Below are positions 52,961 through 62,642 of a stretch of DNA of 64,000 bases, piece after piece. Origin of the DNA: Hyphomicrobiales bacterium (GTDB lineage Bacteria; Pseudomonadota; Alphaproteobacteria; Rhizobiales; Rhizobiaceae). The translations under genes were made by a program, and so were the position numbers. The stretch is taken from assembly GCA_900473685.1 (NCBI GenBank), contig UCNE01000003.1, positions 124,001-188,000 on the forward strand, in the 5' to 3' direction. Within the stretch, counting starts at the first letter, position 1, and the number at the start of each line of letters is the position of its first letter. Below the pieces are notes generated by a model. The model had not been told where the DNA came from, did no database searches, and saw only the letters and a program-made list of their open reading frames with translations.

Positions 52961-55900
52961 TCAGAAGTAGCTCTGCAGCGTGCGCACTTCCAGGCTTCCG
53001 GCCTTCAAGGCCTTGATCGCCCGGGCAGCTGCTTCGGCACCCGCCATCGTCGTGTAATACGGCACCTTCTGCATCAGCGTCGCACGGCGCAGCGATTTCG
53101 AGTCCGAGATCGCCTTGTTTGAGTCCGTCGTGTTGATGACGAGATGGACCTGGCGGTTGCGGATGGCGTCCTCGATATGCGGGCGGCCTTCCTGAACCTT
53201 GTTGATCTTGATGGCCGTAATACCGTTTTCCCCGAGGAAGCGGGCGGTGCCGCCGGTTGCCATCACCTTGAAACCAATGTCAGTGAGGATGCGGATGGCG
53301 GGCAGGACCCGTTCCTTGTCCTCGTCGCGCACTGAAACAAATACTGTGCCTTCGCGCGGCAGGTCGACGCCGGCGCCGAGCTGGGCCTTGGCAAAGGCCA
53401 GCGCAAAATCGGTGTCGAGGCCGATGACTTCGCCGGTCGAGCGCATTTCCGGGCCGAGCAGGATGTCGACGCCGGGGAAACGGGCAAACGGGAAGACCGC
53501 TTCCTTGACGGCGATGTGGTTCAGCTTGCGCGGGTCCGGCTTCTTGCCATAGGCGGCAATGGCGTCGTCAAGCTTTTCGCCGGCCATGATGCGGGCAGCG
53601 ATCTTGGCGATCGGCGCACCGATGGTCTTGGCGACGAACGGCACGGTGCGCGAGGCACGTGGGTTGACTTCGAGCACGTAGATCGTGCCGTCCTTGATGG
53701 CGTACTGGACATTCATCAGGCCACCGACCTTGAGGGCCTTGGCCATCGCCTTGGTCTGGCGCTCGAGTTCGTCGACGATCTCGTCGGACAGCGTGTAGAC
53801 CGGCAGCGAGCAGGCGCTATCGCCGGAGTGAATGCCGGCTTCCTCGATATGCTCCATGATGCCCGAAACGAACACCGTCTCGCCATCGCAAAGCGCATCG
53901 ACATCGACTTCGACGGCATTGGTCAGGTAGCTGTCGAACAGCAGCGGGTTCTTGCCGAGCAGCGTATTGATCTGGCCGGTCTTGTCGTTCGGGTAACGCT
54001 GCTTGATATCTTCAGGCACCAGTTCCGGCACGGTGTCGAGCAGGTAGGTCTGCAGCATTGATTCCGAATGGATGATCTGCATGGCGCGGCCGCCCAGAAC
54101 ATAGGACGGGCGCACGACCAGCGGGAAGCCGATTTCGGATGCGACGAGGCGGGCCTGCTCGACCGAATAGGCGATGCCGTTGTTCGGCTGGTTGAGGTCG
54201 AGCTTCATCAGAAGCTTCTGGAACCGGTCGCGGTCTTCGGCGAGATCGATCATATCCGGCGCCGTGCCGAGGATCGGGATGCCGTTCTTTTCGAGCGCTT
54301 CGGCGAGCTTCAGCGGCGTCTGGCCACCGAACTGGACGATGACGCCGTGCAACTCGCCGTTTTCCTGTTCGGCGCGCAGGATTTCGATGACGTCTTCGGC
54401 GGTCAGCGGCTCGAAATAGAGCCGATCGGATGTGTCATAGTCGGTCGAGACGGTTTCCGGGTTGCAGTTGATCATGATCGCTTCGTAGCCGGCATCTTTC
54501 AGCGCGAAGGCGGCGTGGCAGCAGCAATAGTCGAACTCGATGCCCTGGCCGATACGGTTCGGACCACCGCCGAGGATGACGACCTTCTTGCGGTCGGAAA
54601 TCTGCGCTTCGGAGCGTGCTTTCCCATCAAACGGCGTCTCGTAGGTCGAGTACATGTAGGCGGTCGGCGAGGCGAATTCGGCGGCGCAGGTGTCGATGCG
54701 CTTGAAGACCGGGCGCACGTTGAGGCGGTTGCGCCGTTCGGCGACTTCCTTCGGACGGCTCTTGGAGAGCGTGGCGAGGCGGGCGTCGGAAAAGCCCATG
54801 GCCTTCAGCATGCGCAGGTTTTCGGCGTCGTCCGGCAGGCCGTGCTCGCGCACGCGGGCTTCCATGTCGACGATCGCCTTGAACTGGGCGATGAACCACG
54901 GGTCGATTTTCGAGCCGTCGTGCACATCGGCTTCCGACATGCCCATGCGCAGCGCCTGGGCGACCATGCGCAGGCGGTCCGGCGTCGGCGTGCCGATGGC
55001 GGCGCGGATGGCGTTGTGGTTGTCACCACTGTCTTCGAGGCCCGGAATCTCGATCTCGTCGAGACCGGTCAAGCCGGTTTCGAGACCGCGCAGGGCCTTC
55101 TGCAGCGATTCGGCAAAGGTGCGGCCGATCGCCATGACTTCGCCGACCGACTTCATCGCCGTCGTCAGCGTCGTGCCAGCGCCGGGGAACTTTTCAAAGG
55201 CAAACCGTGGGATCTTGGTGACGACGTAATCGATCGATGGTTCGAACGAGGCCGGCGTCGCGCCGCCGGTAATATCGTTGTCGAGTTCGTCGAGCGTGTA
55301 GCCGACAGCGAGCTTGGCGGCGATCTTGGCGATCGGGAAGCCGGTGGCCTTCGAGGCAAGTGCCGACGAGCGCGAAACGCGCGGGTTCATCTCGATGACG
55401 ACGAGGCGGCCATTTTCCGGATTGACGGCGAACTGCACGTTCGAGCCGCCGGTCTCGACGCCGATCTCGCGCAGAACCGCGATCGAGGCGTTGCGCATGA
55501 TCTGGTATTCTTTGTCGGTCAGCGTCAGGGCAGGGGCAACCGTGATCGAGTCGCCCGTGTGCACGCCCATCGGGTCGATGTTCTCGATCGAGCAGATGAT
55601 GATGCAGTTGTCCGCCGTATCGCGGACCACTTCCATCTCGTATTCCTTCCAGCCGAGCACCGATTCTTCGATCAGAACTTCGGTGGTCGGCGAAGCGTCG
55701 AGGCCGGAATTGATGATCTCGAAGAATTCCGAACGGTTGTAGGCAATGCCGCCGCCGGTGCCGCCCATGGTGAAGGACGGGCGGATGATGGCCGGCAGAC
55801 CAATGGTGTCGAGCGCCTGTGCGCCGATCGCCATAGCATGGCTCATGTAGCGCTGCTTGCGGTCGGTCTCGCCGAGGTTCCACTGGTTTTCCAGCTCGTC

Positions 55901-56446
55901 CAGGGCCTTGTCGAGGTCAGTGCCGCTCAGCTGCGCCTTCAGCTTGTCGCGCTCGGCGACATGGACCTTGCGGTCGGCGTCCTTGATTTCGGTGGCGTTG
56001 GCGAGCAGCGATTTCGGGGTTTCCAGCCCGATGCGCTGCATGGCTTCGCGGAACAGGGCGCGGTCTTCGGCCATGTCGATGGCGGCCGGCTTGGCGCCGA
56101 TCATCTCGACATTGTAGCGGTCGAGCACGCCCATGCGCTTCAGGGAGAGTGCGGTGTTGAGCGCCGTCTGGCCGCCCATTGTCGGCAAAAGCGCGTCCGG
56201 GCGTTCCTTGGCGATGATCTTGGCGACGACTTCCGGCGTGATCGGCTCGACATAGGTGGCATCTGCCATGTCCGGGTCGGTCATGATGGTGGCGGGGTTG
56301 GAGTTGACCAGGATGACCCGGTAGCCTTCCTCGCGCAGCGCCTTGCAGGCCTGGGTGCCGGAATAATCGAACTCGCAAGCCTGGCCGATGACGATCGGAC
56401 CCGCGCCGATGATGAGGATCGATTTGATGTCTTGGCGCTTTGGCAT
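52961..56446 (-). CDS. carB: carbamoyl-phosphate synthase large subunit
   Basis: Makes carbamoyl phosphate for arginine and pyrimidines. The 1161-aa product contains two ATP-grasp halves: half one starts [20 protein letters not shown] with [13 protein letters not shown] and [17 protein letters not shown]; half two starts [20 protein letters not shown] with [10 protein letters not shown] and [13 protein letters not shown]. The allosteric MGS-like domain forms the C-terminus ([13 protein letters not shown]). It is longer than E. coli CarB (1073) because of inserts, for example the [20 protein letters not shown] segment near residue 160, typical in Rhizobiales. carA is not adjacent. A hairpin lies in the leader. 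Confidence 0.97.
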   Translation of the reverse strand: MPKRQDIKSILIIGAGPIVIGQACEFDYSGTQACKALREEGYRVILVNSNPATIMTDPDMADATYVEPITPEVVAKIIAKERPDALLPTMGGQTALNTALSLKRMGVLDRYNVEMIGAKPAAIDMAEDRALFREAMQRIGLETPKSLLANATEIKDADRKVHVAERDKLKAQLSGTDLDKALDELENQWNLGETDRKQRYMSHAMAIGAQALDTIGLPAIIRPSFTMGGTGGGIAYNRSEFFEIINSGLDASPTTEVLIEESVLGWKEYEMEVVRDTADNCIIICSIENIDPMGVHTGDSITVAPALTLTDKEYQIMRNASIAVLREIGVETGGSNVQFAVNPENGRLVVIEMNPRVSRSSALASKATGFPIAKIAAKLAVGYTLDELDNDITGGATPASFEPSIDYVVTKIPRFAFEKFPGAGTTLTTAMKSVGEVMAIGRTFAESLQKALRGLETGLTGLDEIEIPGLEDSGDNHNAIRAAIGTPTPDRLRMVAQALRMGMSEADVHDGSKIDPWFIAQFKAIVDMEARVREHGLPDDAENLRMLKAMGFSDARLATLSKSRPKEVAERRNRLNVRPVFKRIDTCAAEFASPTAYMYSTYETPFDGKARSEAQISDRKKVVILGGGPNRIGQGIEFDYCCCHAAFALKDAGYEAIMINCNPETVSTDYDTSDRLYFEPLTAEDVIEILRAEQENGELHGVIVQFGGQTPLKLAEALEKNGIPILGTAPDMIDLAEDRDRFQKLLMKLDLNQPNNGIAYSVEQARLVASEIGFPLVVRPSYVLGGRAMQIIHSESMLQTYLLDTVPELVPEDIKQRYPNDKTGQINTLLGKNPLLFDSYLTNAVEVDVDALCDGETVFVSGIMEHIEEAGIHSGDSACSLPVYTLSDEIVDELERQTKAMAKALKVGGLMNVQYAIKDGTIYVLEVNPRASRTVPFVAKTIGAPIAKIAARIMAGEKLDDAIAAYGKKPDPRKLNHIAVKEAVFPFARFPGVDILLGPEMRSTGEVIGLDTDFALAFAKAQLGAGVDLPREGTVFVSVRDEDKERVLPAIRILTDIGFKVMATGGTARFLGENGITAIKINKVQEGRPHIEDAIRNRQVHLVINTTDSNKAISDSKSLRRATLMQKVPYYTTMAGAEAAARAIKALKAGSLEVRTLQSYF

Positions 56447-56474
56447 GGGTTCTATCCGCTTTTTCCGGCTGCGC

Positions 56475-56505
56475 AAAAAACCGGCCAGGGTGGGAGATCA
56501 CCGGT
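56475..56505 (-). promoter_or_regulatory. terminator-like hairpin in the carB leader
   Basis: On the minus strand ACCGG (56505-56501) and CCGGT (56484-56480) with a 16-nt loop are followed by a U-run (56480-56475), 29 nt before the carB ATG. The stem is short (5 bp), so an attenuator role is uncertain. Confidence 0.3.
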
Positions 56506-56590
56506 CGGGTTGCGAAGGCTTGGTATTTTCAGGCTAGAAGCGGCTTATAGGGAAATGTGACGCAAAGCGGAACCCCGAAAATGCGGGAAT

Positions 56591-56620
56591 CGACAGGAAA
56601 GTTCGCGTGTTTTCCTGTCG
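56591..56620. repeat. 10-bp perfect inverted repeat between carB and the cyclase gene
   Basis: CGACAGGAAA (56591-56600) and TTTCCTGTCG (56611-56620) with a 10-nt spacer. No U-run follows on the minus strand, so it may be a protein site in the carB promoter or an mRNA-end hairpin of the cyclase gene. Confidence 0.5.
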
Positions 56621-56676
56621 CGGCGTCCGTTGCGAAGTTCGGTTTGCCGGGAATTGGCAACCCGGCGGGCGAGCGC

Positions 56677-58086
56677 TTACGGAATCGCGAAAATGCCGAT
56701 CTCACCGGTAATTCCACGCAGGGCGACATTGTGCGATGCCGGCGTCACGCCGCGCTGCGTCAATAGGTGCAGGGCACGCTGGTCTTGCAGGACGGAGCCG
56801 GTGGCGAAGATTTCGCGCGACGTGGCGAGATGCTGTACCCGCGAGGCGATGTTGACGGTCTGGCCGAAATAATCCTGCCGTTCGTTCAGGCTAACCGCAA
56901 TGCACGGTCCTTCATGGATGCCGATCTTCAACAGCAGGTCCTCGTTGCCATGCTCTTCGTTGAGTTTGCGCATCGCATCGCGCATCCGCATGGCGGCGGC
57001 CACGGCACGGTCCGGCGTTGGGAAGGTGGCCATCACGGCATCGCCGATCGTTTTGACGACGGCGCCTGCCTCGGCACCAACAATCTCGTTCAAGATGCTG
57101 AAATGAGTCTTCACTAGGTCGAAGGCGGCGAGGTCGCCAACGCGCTCGTAAAGCTCGGTCGAGCCACGCAAGTCGGTGAAAAGAAAGGTGAGACTAGTGA
57201 TCTTCAGCCGCTGATCGACGTCGATCGTATCGGTGCGATAGATGTCGCGGAACGTCTGGTTGGTGAGCAGGCGCTTGGCGGTGAGAAACGGGCGGCGGCG
57301 TCCGAGCAGATCGTGCAGCGCGTCATTTGCCAGGCACACCGACGGCAATGTCCGGACCCCGGTGTGATTCTCGACCATGATCCGCACCGGCCCCGGCCGC
57401 AATTCCAGCGTCTCGCGATGCTGGAAAGACCTGTCGAAGACGAGCGAAAGGTTCGTTCGTTCCCTGGTTGGCTCGCCCTTCACGTCGATGAATTGTGCGG
57501 CATGGGTGACCGGCTCAAACACCATCACGAACCCCTCCGGCAACTGCAGCGAGATGACCGCTTTTTCGCCGGGTGGCAGTTCAAGTGCTTCGAGAACGAA
57601 CTCGTCGACCTTCGCCTCGTAATCGTCTTCCGGCATGTCGATGCCCGAACCCCAGTAGATCTGGCGGAAATATTCCAGCGGCGGCAGTTCGTGGGGATTG
57701 TGGGCTTCGATGTGGCGCACGCGCGGATTGACGGTGAAGGTCACCTCGACCATCTCGTCGAGCGTCGGCTCGTAACCGGCGGCACAGAGCGCGCAGATAT
57801 ATTGTTCGCTCTGCACGGTCTTGAGCGAGGTATTGGCATCGAGCACACCGCCGCACCCCGGACAAAGCACGTTCCACGACATCTCGAACAGGCCGAGCCG
57901 CGATGCGTGCAGAAACCCGTTGATCGCGTGTTCTTCGTCAAATCCCTCCGCTGCCGCAAAGGCTAGCGCGTTGACGCGGCCAAGCTTGCGGTCCGGCGCG
58001 TTGTGGACGAGCCGTTCGATGGCATCGACGATATCGGGCCGTGCCGATTGGCGCAGCGCCGCAAACAGAGGCTGGGTGTCGCTCAT
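56677..58086 (-). CDS. class III adenylate/guanylate cyclase with N-terminal zinc-ribbon (DUF5939) domain
   Basis: Cyclase of 469 aa. The N-terminal region carries a zinc-ribbon of Cys75, Cys78, Cys98 and Cys101 (CPGCGG and CALC), as in DUF5939 adenylate cyclases of rhizobia. The catalytic domain is at the C-terminus, with metal-binding Asp305 in FTDLRGST and Asp349 in TIGDAVMATF, and QTVNIASRVQ. No membrane segment, so soluble. Rhizobia encode many class III cyclases, and the signal sensed by this one is unknown. Confidence 0.9.
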   Translation of the reverse strand: MSDTQPLFAALRQSARPDIVDAIERLVHNAPDRKLGRVNALAFAAAEGFDEEHAINGFLHASRLGLFEMSWNVLCPGCGGVLDANTSLKTVQSEQYICALCAAGYEPTLDEMVEVTFTVNPRVRHIEAHNPHELPPLEYFRQIYWGSGIDMPEDDYEAKVDEFVLEALELPPGEKAVISLQLPEGFVMVFEPVTHAAQFIDVKGEPTRERTNLSLVFDRSFQHRETLELRPGPVRIMVENHTGVRTLPSVCLANDALHDLLGRRRPFLTAKRLLTNQTFRDIYRTDTIDVDQRLKITSLTFLFTDLRGSTELYERVGDLAAFDLVKTHFSILNEIVGAEAGAVVKTIGDAVMATFPTPDRAVAAAMRMRDAMRKLNEEHGNEDLLLKIGIHEGPCIAVSLNERQDYFGQTVNIASRVQHLATSREIFATGSVLQDQRALHLLTQRGVTPASHNVALRGITGEIGIFAIP

Positions 58087-58174
58087 CCGTCCAGTCTACA
58101 CCAAATCCGGCTTGCTGACAGCGGATTGCTGCGCATCGGGCAACCGCGCCGGCGCAAAAAATGCGGCTGGCCCG

Positions 58175-58540
58175 TCAGGCCGCCTTGATCAGTGGCCTGC
58201 GTATCTTTGCTTCAACCGGCTCGGCCCGCGCATCCGCATTCTCTTCCCACCAGTCGCCGAGCGCGTCGATCAACGGTACCAGTGCCAGGCCTGATGCCGT
58301 CAGGTCGTAATCGACCCGCAGCGGATAGCCGGAAAAGGCCGTACGCCTGACAATGCCGGCTTTTTCCAGCTTGCGCAGTTCCAGCGCCAGTATTCGGTGC
58401 GACAGCGTTGGGTTGTCGCGCTGCAGATCGCTGAACCGCTTGGTGCCGTCCTTTAGATAATAGAGCAGCAATGTCGGCCAGCGGCCGCTCAGCACGCGCA
58501 TGGTCTCTTCGATCGGGCAGCGTGAGACGACGTCTTTCAT
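58175..58540 (-). CDS. HxlR-family winged-helix regulator
   Basis: Regulator of 121 aa, HxlR type: CPIEETMRVLSGRWPTLLLYYLKDG, FSDLQRDNPTLSHRILALELRKLEKAGIV. Conserved Cys in SRCPIEE is the redox-sensing cysteine in some members. ATG at 58540 has AGGAT upstream. Divergent from the GST gene, so it is the likely regulator; a candidate operator lies between. Confidence 0.88.
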   Translation of the reverse strand: MKDVVSRCPIEETMRVLSGRWPTLLLYYLKDGTKRFSDLQRDNPTLSHRILALELRKLEKAGIVRRTAFSGYPLRVDYDLTASGLALVPLIDALGDWWEENADARAEPVEAKIRRPLIKAA

Positions 58541-58588
58541 CGGGCGATCCTGGTTACAAAAGAGTGCGTAATTTACATGGGGCCGCCA

Positions 58589-58606
58589 ATGGTTAGGGTC
58601 AACCAT
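58589..58606. promoter_or_regulatory. candidate HxlR operator
   Basis: ATGGTT (58589-58594) and AACCAT (58601-58606) form a perfect 6-bp inverted repeat in the divergent gap. Another weak dyad, GTTAC...GTAA, lies at about 58553-58571. Confidence 0.35.
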
Positions 58607-58651
58607 CGCTGCTCAGCGCCATCATCAATATCAGAAAGAGATACCAAAAAA

Positions 58652-59356
58652 ATGGAACCTATTCTCATTCACGGCTTCCCGCTTGGAAGCTCGATGGGGC
58701 TTGTCGCTGCGTTTGAAAAAGTGGGCCAACCCTACCGCCTCTGCCGCGTCGACATGCTCAGCGAGATGAAGACCGATGCCTATGCCCGGCTAAACGGCCG
58801 CCAGGAAACGCCGGTGCTGATCACCGACAGAGGCGCTGTTCTGACAGAAACCATGGCGATTGCCGGCTGGCTTGCAGCCCGCGATACCCAGCACCGCATC
58901 AGTTTTGATCCCCGCTCGCCGCAGGCAGACCGAATGCAGCAGCTGATGGCCTTCATCAATACCGGCTTCACTGGCGCTTTCGGGCCATTGTGGGTCGCGC
59001 TTGAGTCTGAAGGCGAGACGCCGGAGACACTGGCGTTTCTGCGTGCGTTCGGCCGCAAATCCGTTGCGGAGCGCCACGAAAAACTCGAGGCGATGATCGG
59101 CGATACGCCGTTTCTGGCGGGTGACCGCCTGAGTTTGGCGGATACGACGCTGATCGGTGTCGCCCGCTGGGCCGAATTCCATCAGGCCATCGATCCCAAG
59201 GCTTATCCAAAGCTGGCAGCGCTTCGCCGCCGGATCGAAGCCGAACCGGTGGTGCAATATGCCGTCGCGGTCGAGGATGGCGAGACACCGGCAGGCTCCG
59301 GCGCCTGCGTCGGCCATGTGCCTCTGGCCGAGGTCATCGCCCGCTTCGCTGCCTGA
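58652..59356 (+). CDS. glutathione S-transferase family protein
   Basis: GST-fold protein of 234 aa: thioredoxin-like N-terminal domain with GRQETPVLITDRG and the glutathione-binding ETMAIAGWLA segment, and a helical C-terminal domain containing GDRLSLADTTLIGVARW. N-terminal ILIHGFPLGSSMGLVAAFE. ATG at 58652 chosen for its AGAAAGAG ribosome site. Controlled probably by the divergent HxlR regulator; detoxification role inferred. Confidence 0.88.
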   Translation: MEPILIHGFPLGSSMGLVAAFEKVGQPYRLCRVDMLSEMKTDAYARLNGRQETPVLITDRGAVLTETMAIAGWLAARDTQHRISFDPRSPQADRMQQLMAFINTGFTGAFGPLWVALESEGETPETLAFLRAFGRKSVAERHEKLEAMIGDTPFLAGDRLSLADTTLIGVARWAEFHQAIDPKAYPKLAALRRRIEAEPVVQYAVAVEDGETPAGSGACVGHVPLAEVIARFAA

Positions 59357-59424
59357 TCCGGCTCCGACCGGCTCATGCGGCCGCAGGGCTTTCTTGTAGA
59401 GCCTGCGGCGGCACCGGGCCGGGG

Positions 59425-60447
59425 TTAGCGCGCCACCACCAGCACCTTGACTTCGCCTGCCGCCGGGGGATTGCGGATCACCTCCGGCGCTTCCTCCAGT
59501 GTGATCGTGCGTGAGATCAGCTTTTCCACGTTGATCACCCCGGATGCCACCAGATCGGCAGCGCGGCGGTGGGTGAACGGGTTGATGAACGAGCCGAGCA
59601 CCTTGAGTTCGCGGAACAGAATGTCGAACGGTTCGACCCGAACCGTCTCGCCTTGTGCCATCACCCCGAGAATGACGACGGTGCCACCGGCCTTGGCCAG
59701 CCGGGTGGATTGCTCGACCGTCGCCGCGACACCGGCGCATTCGATCACCACGTCGACCCCGCCGGGGACAAGTCCGCCCGGTCCGGTGACGGCTTCAATG
59801 AGGTCGCCGGCCGAGGGATTGATGCTGGCCGTTGCGCCCAGCTCCTCGGCCAGCTTCCGTTTGGCCTCCTGCCGGGTCGAGAGAATGACGGTCGTTGCCC
59901 CCGCCAGCCGCGCCAGCTGCACGGTCAGCAGACCGATGACGCCACCGCCGAGCACGACGACCGAGGAGCCTGCCTTGATCTCCGCCATGTCGATGCCGTG
60001 CAGGCAGCAGGCGAGGGGCTCGCAAAACGCGCCGTGGGTTGCGGGCATGTCGAGCGGGATCTCGAACGCCTGCTTTTGCGGCACGATGACATAATCGGCA
60101 AACCCACCCTCGCGGCTGATGCCGATGGCCTTCAGGTTGCGGCAGAGATTGACCCGGCCTGCCTGGCATTGCGGGCAGCGGCCGCAGGAAATGTTTGGAT
60201 CACCGGTAATGCGGGCGCCAAGCTTGAAGCCTTTCACATCAGCGCCGATTGCCTCGACGATACCGCAGAATTCATGGCCGAGCGTCACCGGTGGCGTCGA
60301 TGGAAATTCGCCGTGCAGCAGGTGGCGGTCGGTGCCGCAGATGCCGCAGGCCTCGACCCGGACCAGAAGGTCGTCCGGCCCTGGAACCGGCATCTCGATC
60401 TCGCGCACGAAAAGATTGCCGATCGATTCCAGGCGCATGGCTTTCAT
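59425..60447 (-). CDS. zinc-dependent medium-chain alcohol/polyol dehydrogenase
   Basis: MDR enzyme of 340 aa. Catalytic zinc: ACGICGTDRH (Cys, Asp/His) and GHEFCGIV; structural zinc cysteines in SCGRCPQCQAGRVNLC. NAD motif VLGGGVIGLL. It resembles sorbitol/threonine dehydrogenases. The ATG at 60447 is the start that gives the usual MKAM N-terminus. It stands alone; no sugar-uptake genes are adjacent, so the substrate is open. Confidence 0.9.
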   Translation of the reverse strand: MKAMRLESIGNLFVREIEMPVPGPDDLLVRVEACGICGTDRHLLHGEFPSTPPVTLGHEFCGIVEAIGADVKGFKLGARITGDPNISCGRCPQCQAGRVNLCRNLKAIGISREGGFADYVIVPQKQAFEIPLDMPATHGAFCEPLACCLHGIDMAEIKAGSSVVVLGGGVIGLLTVQLARLAGATTVILSTRQEAKRKLAEELGATASINPSAGDLIEAVTGPGGLVPGGVDVVIECAGVAATVEQSTRLAKAGGTVVILGVMAQGETVRVEPFDILFRELKVLGSFINPFTHRRAADLVASGVINVEKLISRTITLEEAPEVIRNPPAAGEVKVLVVAR

Positions 60448-60553
60448 TGTCGCGTTCCTCCCAAAACAATGGCGGCCATACTGGCATGGCTTTTCACTGG
60501 CTGCCAACGGCCGGTTTGAATTTTAGCGACTGAAAAACTTTATCATTTTGGTC

Positions 60554-60583
60554 TTGTACAAAATCGTGTCTGGCGCGTTATAT
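60554..60583 (+). promoter_or_regulatory. candidate promoter of the YpfJ-type gene
   Basis: TTGTAC at 60554-60559 and TTATAT at 60578-60583 with an 18-nt spacer; the predicted start near 60590 is 45 nt before the ATG. Confidence 0.5.
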
Positions 60584-60634
60584 GGTCCTGAAAAGCTTGA
60601 TAGCCTTGAGCGGCTAAGACGGGGAGACCAGATC

Positions 60635-61570
60635 ATGGAATGGAAGGGCCGGCGCCAATCGGGCAATGTCGAGGACGAGCGCGGAGCGGGTCCGGTGCGG
60701 GGCGGCATGGGCGGAAATCCGTTCGGCCGTGGCGGTGGTTTCCGCCTGCCGACCGGCGGTGGCGGCCGTGGCGGTGGCATGAGCATCGGCACGATCATCT
60801 TTCTCGTCGCCATCTATTTCGTCTTGAAGATGATGGGCATCGACATGCTGCAGGTGCTCGACGGTGGCCAGTCGACCGGCCAGTCCGGCTACGAGCAGAC
60901 CGAGTCGCAATCGCCGCAGGGTTCCGCCGCCGAGGAAGAGACTAAGGCGTTCGTCTCCACCGTTCTGGCCGAGACCGAAGACACCTGGAACGGCATCTTC
61001 CAGGCGAGTGGTCAAACCTATGTCGAGCCGAAGCTGGTTCTCTTCCGCGACGGTATCAATTCGGCCTGTGGCACGGCCTCGTCGGCCAGCGGTCCGTTCT
61101 ATTGCCCGGGTGATCAGAAGGTCTATCTCGACATGGCCTTCTTCGATGAGCTGGCCCAGAAATTTGGCGCAGCCGGCGATTTCGCCGAGGCCTATGTCAT
61201 TGCCCACGAGGTTGGCCATCACGTGCAGAACCTGCTCGGCATCCTGCCGAAGGTGAACGCGCAGCGCCAGCGCATGAGCGAAGCCGATTCCAATCAGATG
61301 TCGGTGCGGGTGGAATTGCAGGCGGATTGCTTCGCCGGCATCTGGGGCAAATATACCGAGCAGAAGGGGCTTCTCGAACAGGGCGACCTTGAGGAGGCGC
61401 TCAACGCTGCCAAGCAGATCGGCGACGATACGCTGCAGAAGCGGACCCAGGGCTATGTGGTCCCTGAAAGCTTCAACCACGGGACTTCGGCCCAGCGCTC
61501 GACCTGGTTTAAGCGCGGCTTCGACACCGGCAAGCTATCCGCCTGCGATACGTTCAACAGCAATATCTGA
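60635..61570 (+). CDS. neutral zinc metallopeptidase, YpfJ/KPN_02809 family
   Basis: Membrane-anchored metalloprotein of 311 aa. A Gly/Arg-rich N-terminus is followed by one membrane segment at about residues 50-67 (IGTIIFLVAIYFVLK). The catalytic domain has the zinc motif His191-Glu192-Val-Gly-His195 (HEVGHH) and a second ligand region with ELQADCFAG. The family is annotated as a putative peptidase, activity unproven. ATG at 60635. A strong terminator follows. Confidence 0.9.
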   Translation: MEWKGRRQSGNVEDERGAGPVRGGMGGNPFGRGGGFRLPTGGGGRGGGMSIGTIIFLVAIYFVLKMMGIDMLQVLDGGQSTGQSGYEQTESQSPQGSAAEEETKAFVSTVLAETEDTWNGIFQASGQTYVEPKLVLFRDGINSACGTASSASGPFYCPGDQKVYLDMAFFDELAQKFGAAGDFAEAYVIAHEVGHHVQNLLGILPKVNAQRQRMSEADSNQMSVRVELQADCFAGIWGKYTEQKGLLEQGDLEEALNAAKQIGDDTLQKRTQGYVVPESFNHGTSAQRSTWFKRGFDTGKLSACDTFNSNI

Positions 61571-61578
61571 GCAAACCG

Positions 61579-61611
61579 CGGCGCGTCCCTTTGCGGGCGC
61601 GCCGTTTTTTT
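61579..61611 (+). terminator. rho-independent terminator
   Basis: CGGCGCG - TCCCTTTGCGGG - CGCGCCG stem followed by seven T; after the metallopeptidase gene. Confidence 0.88.
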
Positions 61612-61741
61612 ACGATAGGCTTGAAAAAATCCCGTCCGCCGTAGCAGGGGTGATCGCAAAAGCAACGGGATAGCCTATATCTCCTGAATAAGACGGCACC
61701 GACGGCAAACCCGGCCGGGTGGTCACTGAAGGAGAATACAG

Positions 61742-62077
61742 ATGCGGAAACTCATACCCCTGACAGTTGCGGCTGCGGCGCTCGTTTTATCGGCCGTGCC
61801 GTCTGCCTATGCGACCGAAACAATCGGTACCATCCTGTTCGGCCATCCCATGGAGCCCGGTATAGCCGTTGTCATGGTGAGGTCCGGCGATCGCGGCGGT
61901 GATCGCGCCCCGGCGATCTTCCGTGATCCATCCGCAGAGATGCGCGCACGGGCACAGGCGGAAATTGCCTCCAATCCGGTGATCAAGGCGTCCCTGGAAC
62001 GCCGCAATATCCGGGCGCACAATGTGCTCGCCATCCAAACCGCGCTGGATGGCAGCAAGATCATTTATGCACGATGA
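61742..62077 (+). CDS. small secreted protein, paralogue 1
   Basis: Secreted 111-aa protein with signal peptide MRKLIPLTVAAAALVLSAVPSAYA. The C-terminal half (RARAQAEIASNPVIKASLER, RNIRAHNVLAIQ, LDGSKIIYAR) aligns with the next gene: AQ(E/A)EI, I(R/K)A(A/S)L, R(G/N)I.A.NV, Q.A..G.KI(I/V)Y. Function unknown. Ribosome site GAAGGAG; 52 nt to the next gene. Confidence 0.8.
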   Translation: MRKLIPLTVAAAALVLSAVPSAYATETIGTILFGHPMEPGIAVVMVRSGDRGGDRAPAIFRDPSAEMRARAQAEIASNPVIKASLERRNIRAHNVLAIQTALDGSKIIYAR

Positions 62078-62129
62078 TATTGGCCTGTTGCGCCTGGCCG
62101 CAACCGTTGCCTCCTGAAGGAGAAAGACA

Positions 62130-62480
62130 GTGAAGAAGATCGTCACGCTTGTCCTTGCCGCCGCCCTTTTGGCTCCCGCCGGTGCTGGTCTTTCGACGGG
62201 AGCCGCCTATGCCCAAAGGGCGCCGACGGCCCGCCAGGCCGCCAACACCAATCCCCGCGTCACGGTGATTATCATCCGCGATTATATCGGCCCGGACGAT
62301 TTCCAGCAGGTGCCGCGCACCTACCGTTATCCGTCGGCGCAAACCTATGCCAAGGGGCAGGAAGAAATCCGCAACACCCCCAACATTCGTGCGGCTCTAC
62401 AGAAGCGCGGCATTCCGGCGCGCAACGTCAATGGCGTCCAGACCGCCTTCAACGGCGGCAAGATTGTTTACGTGAAGTGA
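62130..62480 (+). CDS. small secreted protein, paralogue 2
   Basis: Secreted 116-aa protein, GTG start with AAGGAG upstream. Signal peptide MKKIVTLVLAAALLAPAGAG...AYA. The C-terminal half repeats the paralogue 1 pattern (AKGQEEIRNTPNIRAALQK, RGIPARNVNGVQ, FNGGKIVYVK). Same strand, so a two-gene operon is likely. Function unknown; not a transporter-binding protein by size. Confidence 0.8.
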   Translation: MKKIVTLVLAAALLAPAGAGLSTGAAYAQRAPTARQAANTNPRVTVIIIRDYIGPDDFQQVPRTYRYPSAQTYAKGQEEIRNTPNIRAALQKRGIPARNVNGVQTAFNGGKIVYVK

Positions 62481-62642
62481 TGCGGCGCCGTCCTGTTGCC
62501 TGAACATAGCGGCGTGTTCCGGCAACATCGCCGCACATCTGCGAAACGATACCGCGCGCCCGGTTGCTCAATTCCCCGGGGGCGTTCAGTCTGATGTCAG
62601 TGAACCCATGCATCTCCATGTCATCAAACTGGAGAACATCAC

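Noticed and set aside
54068-56560. Long plus-strand open frame (830 codons) opposite carB
   Set aside because: It mirrors the codon bias of carB on the other strand and has no recognisable protein motif. carB is unambiguous.
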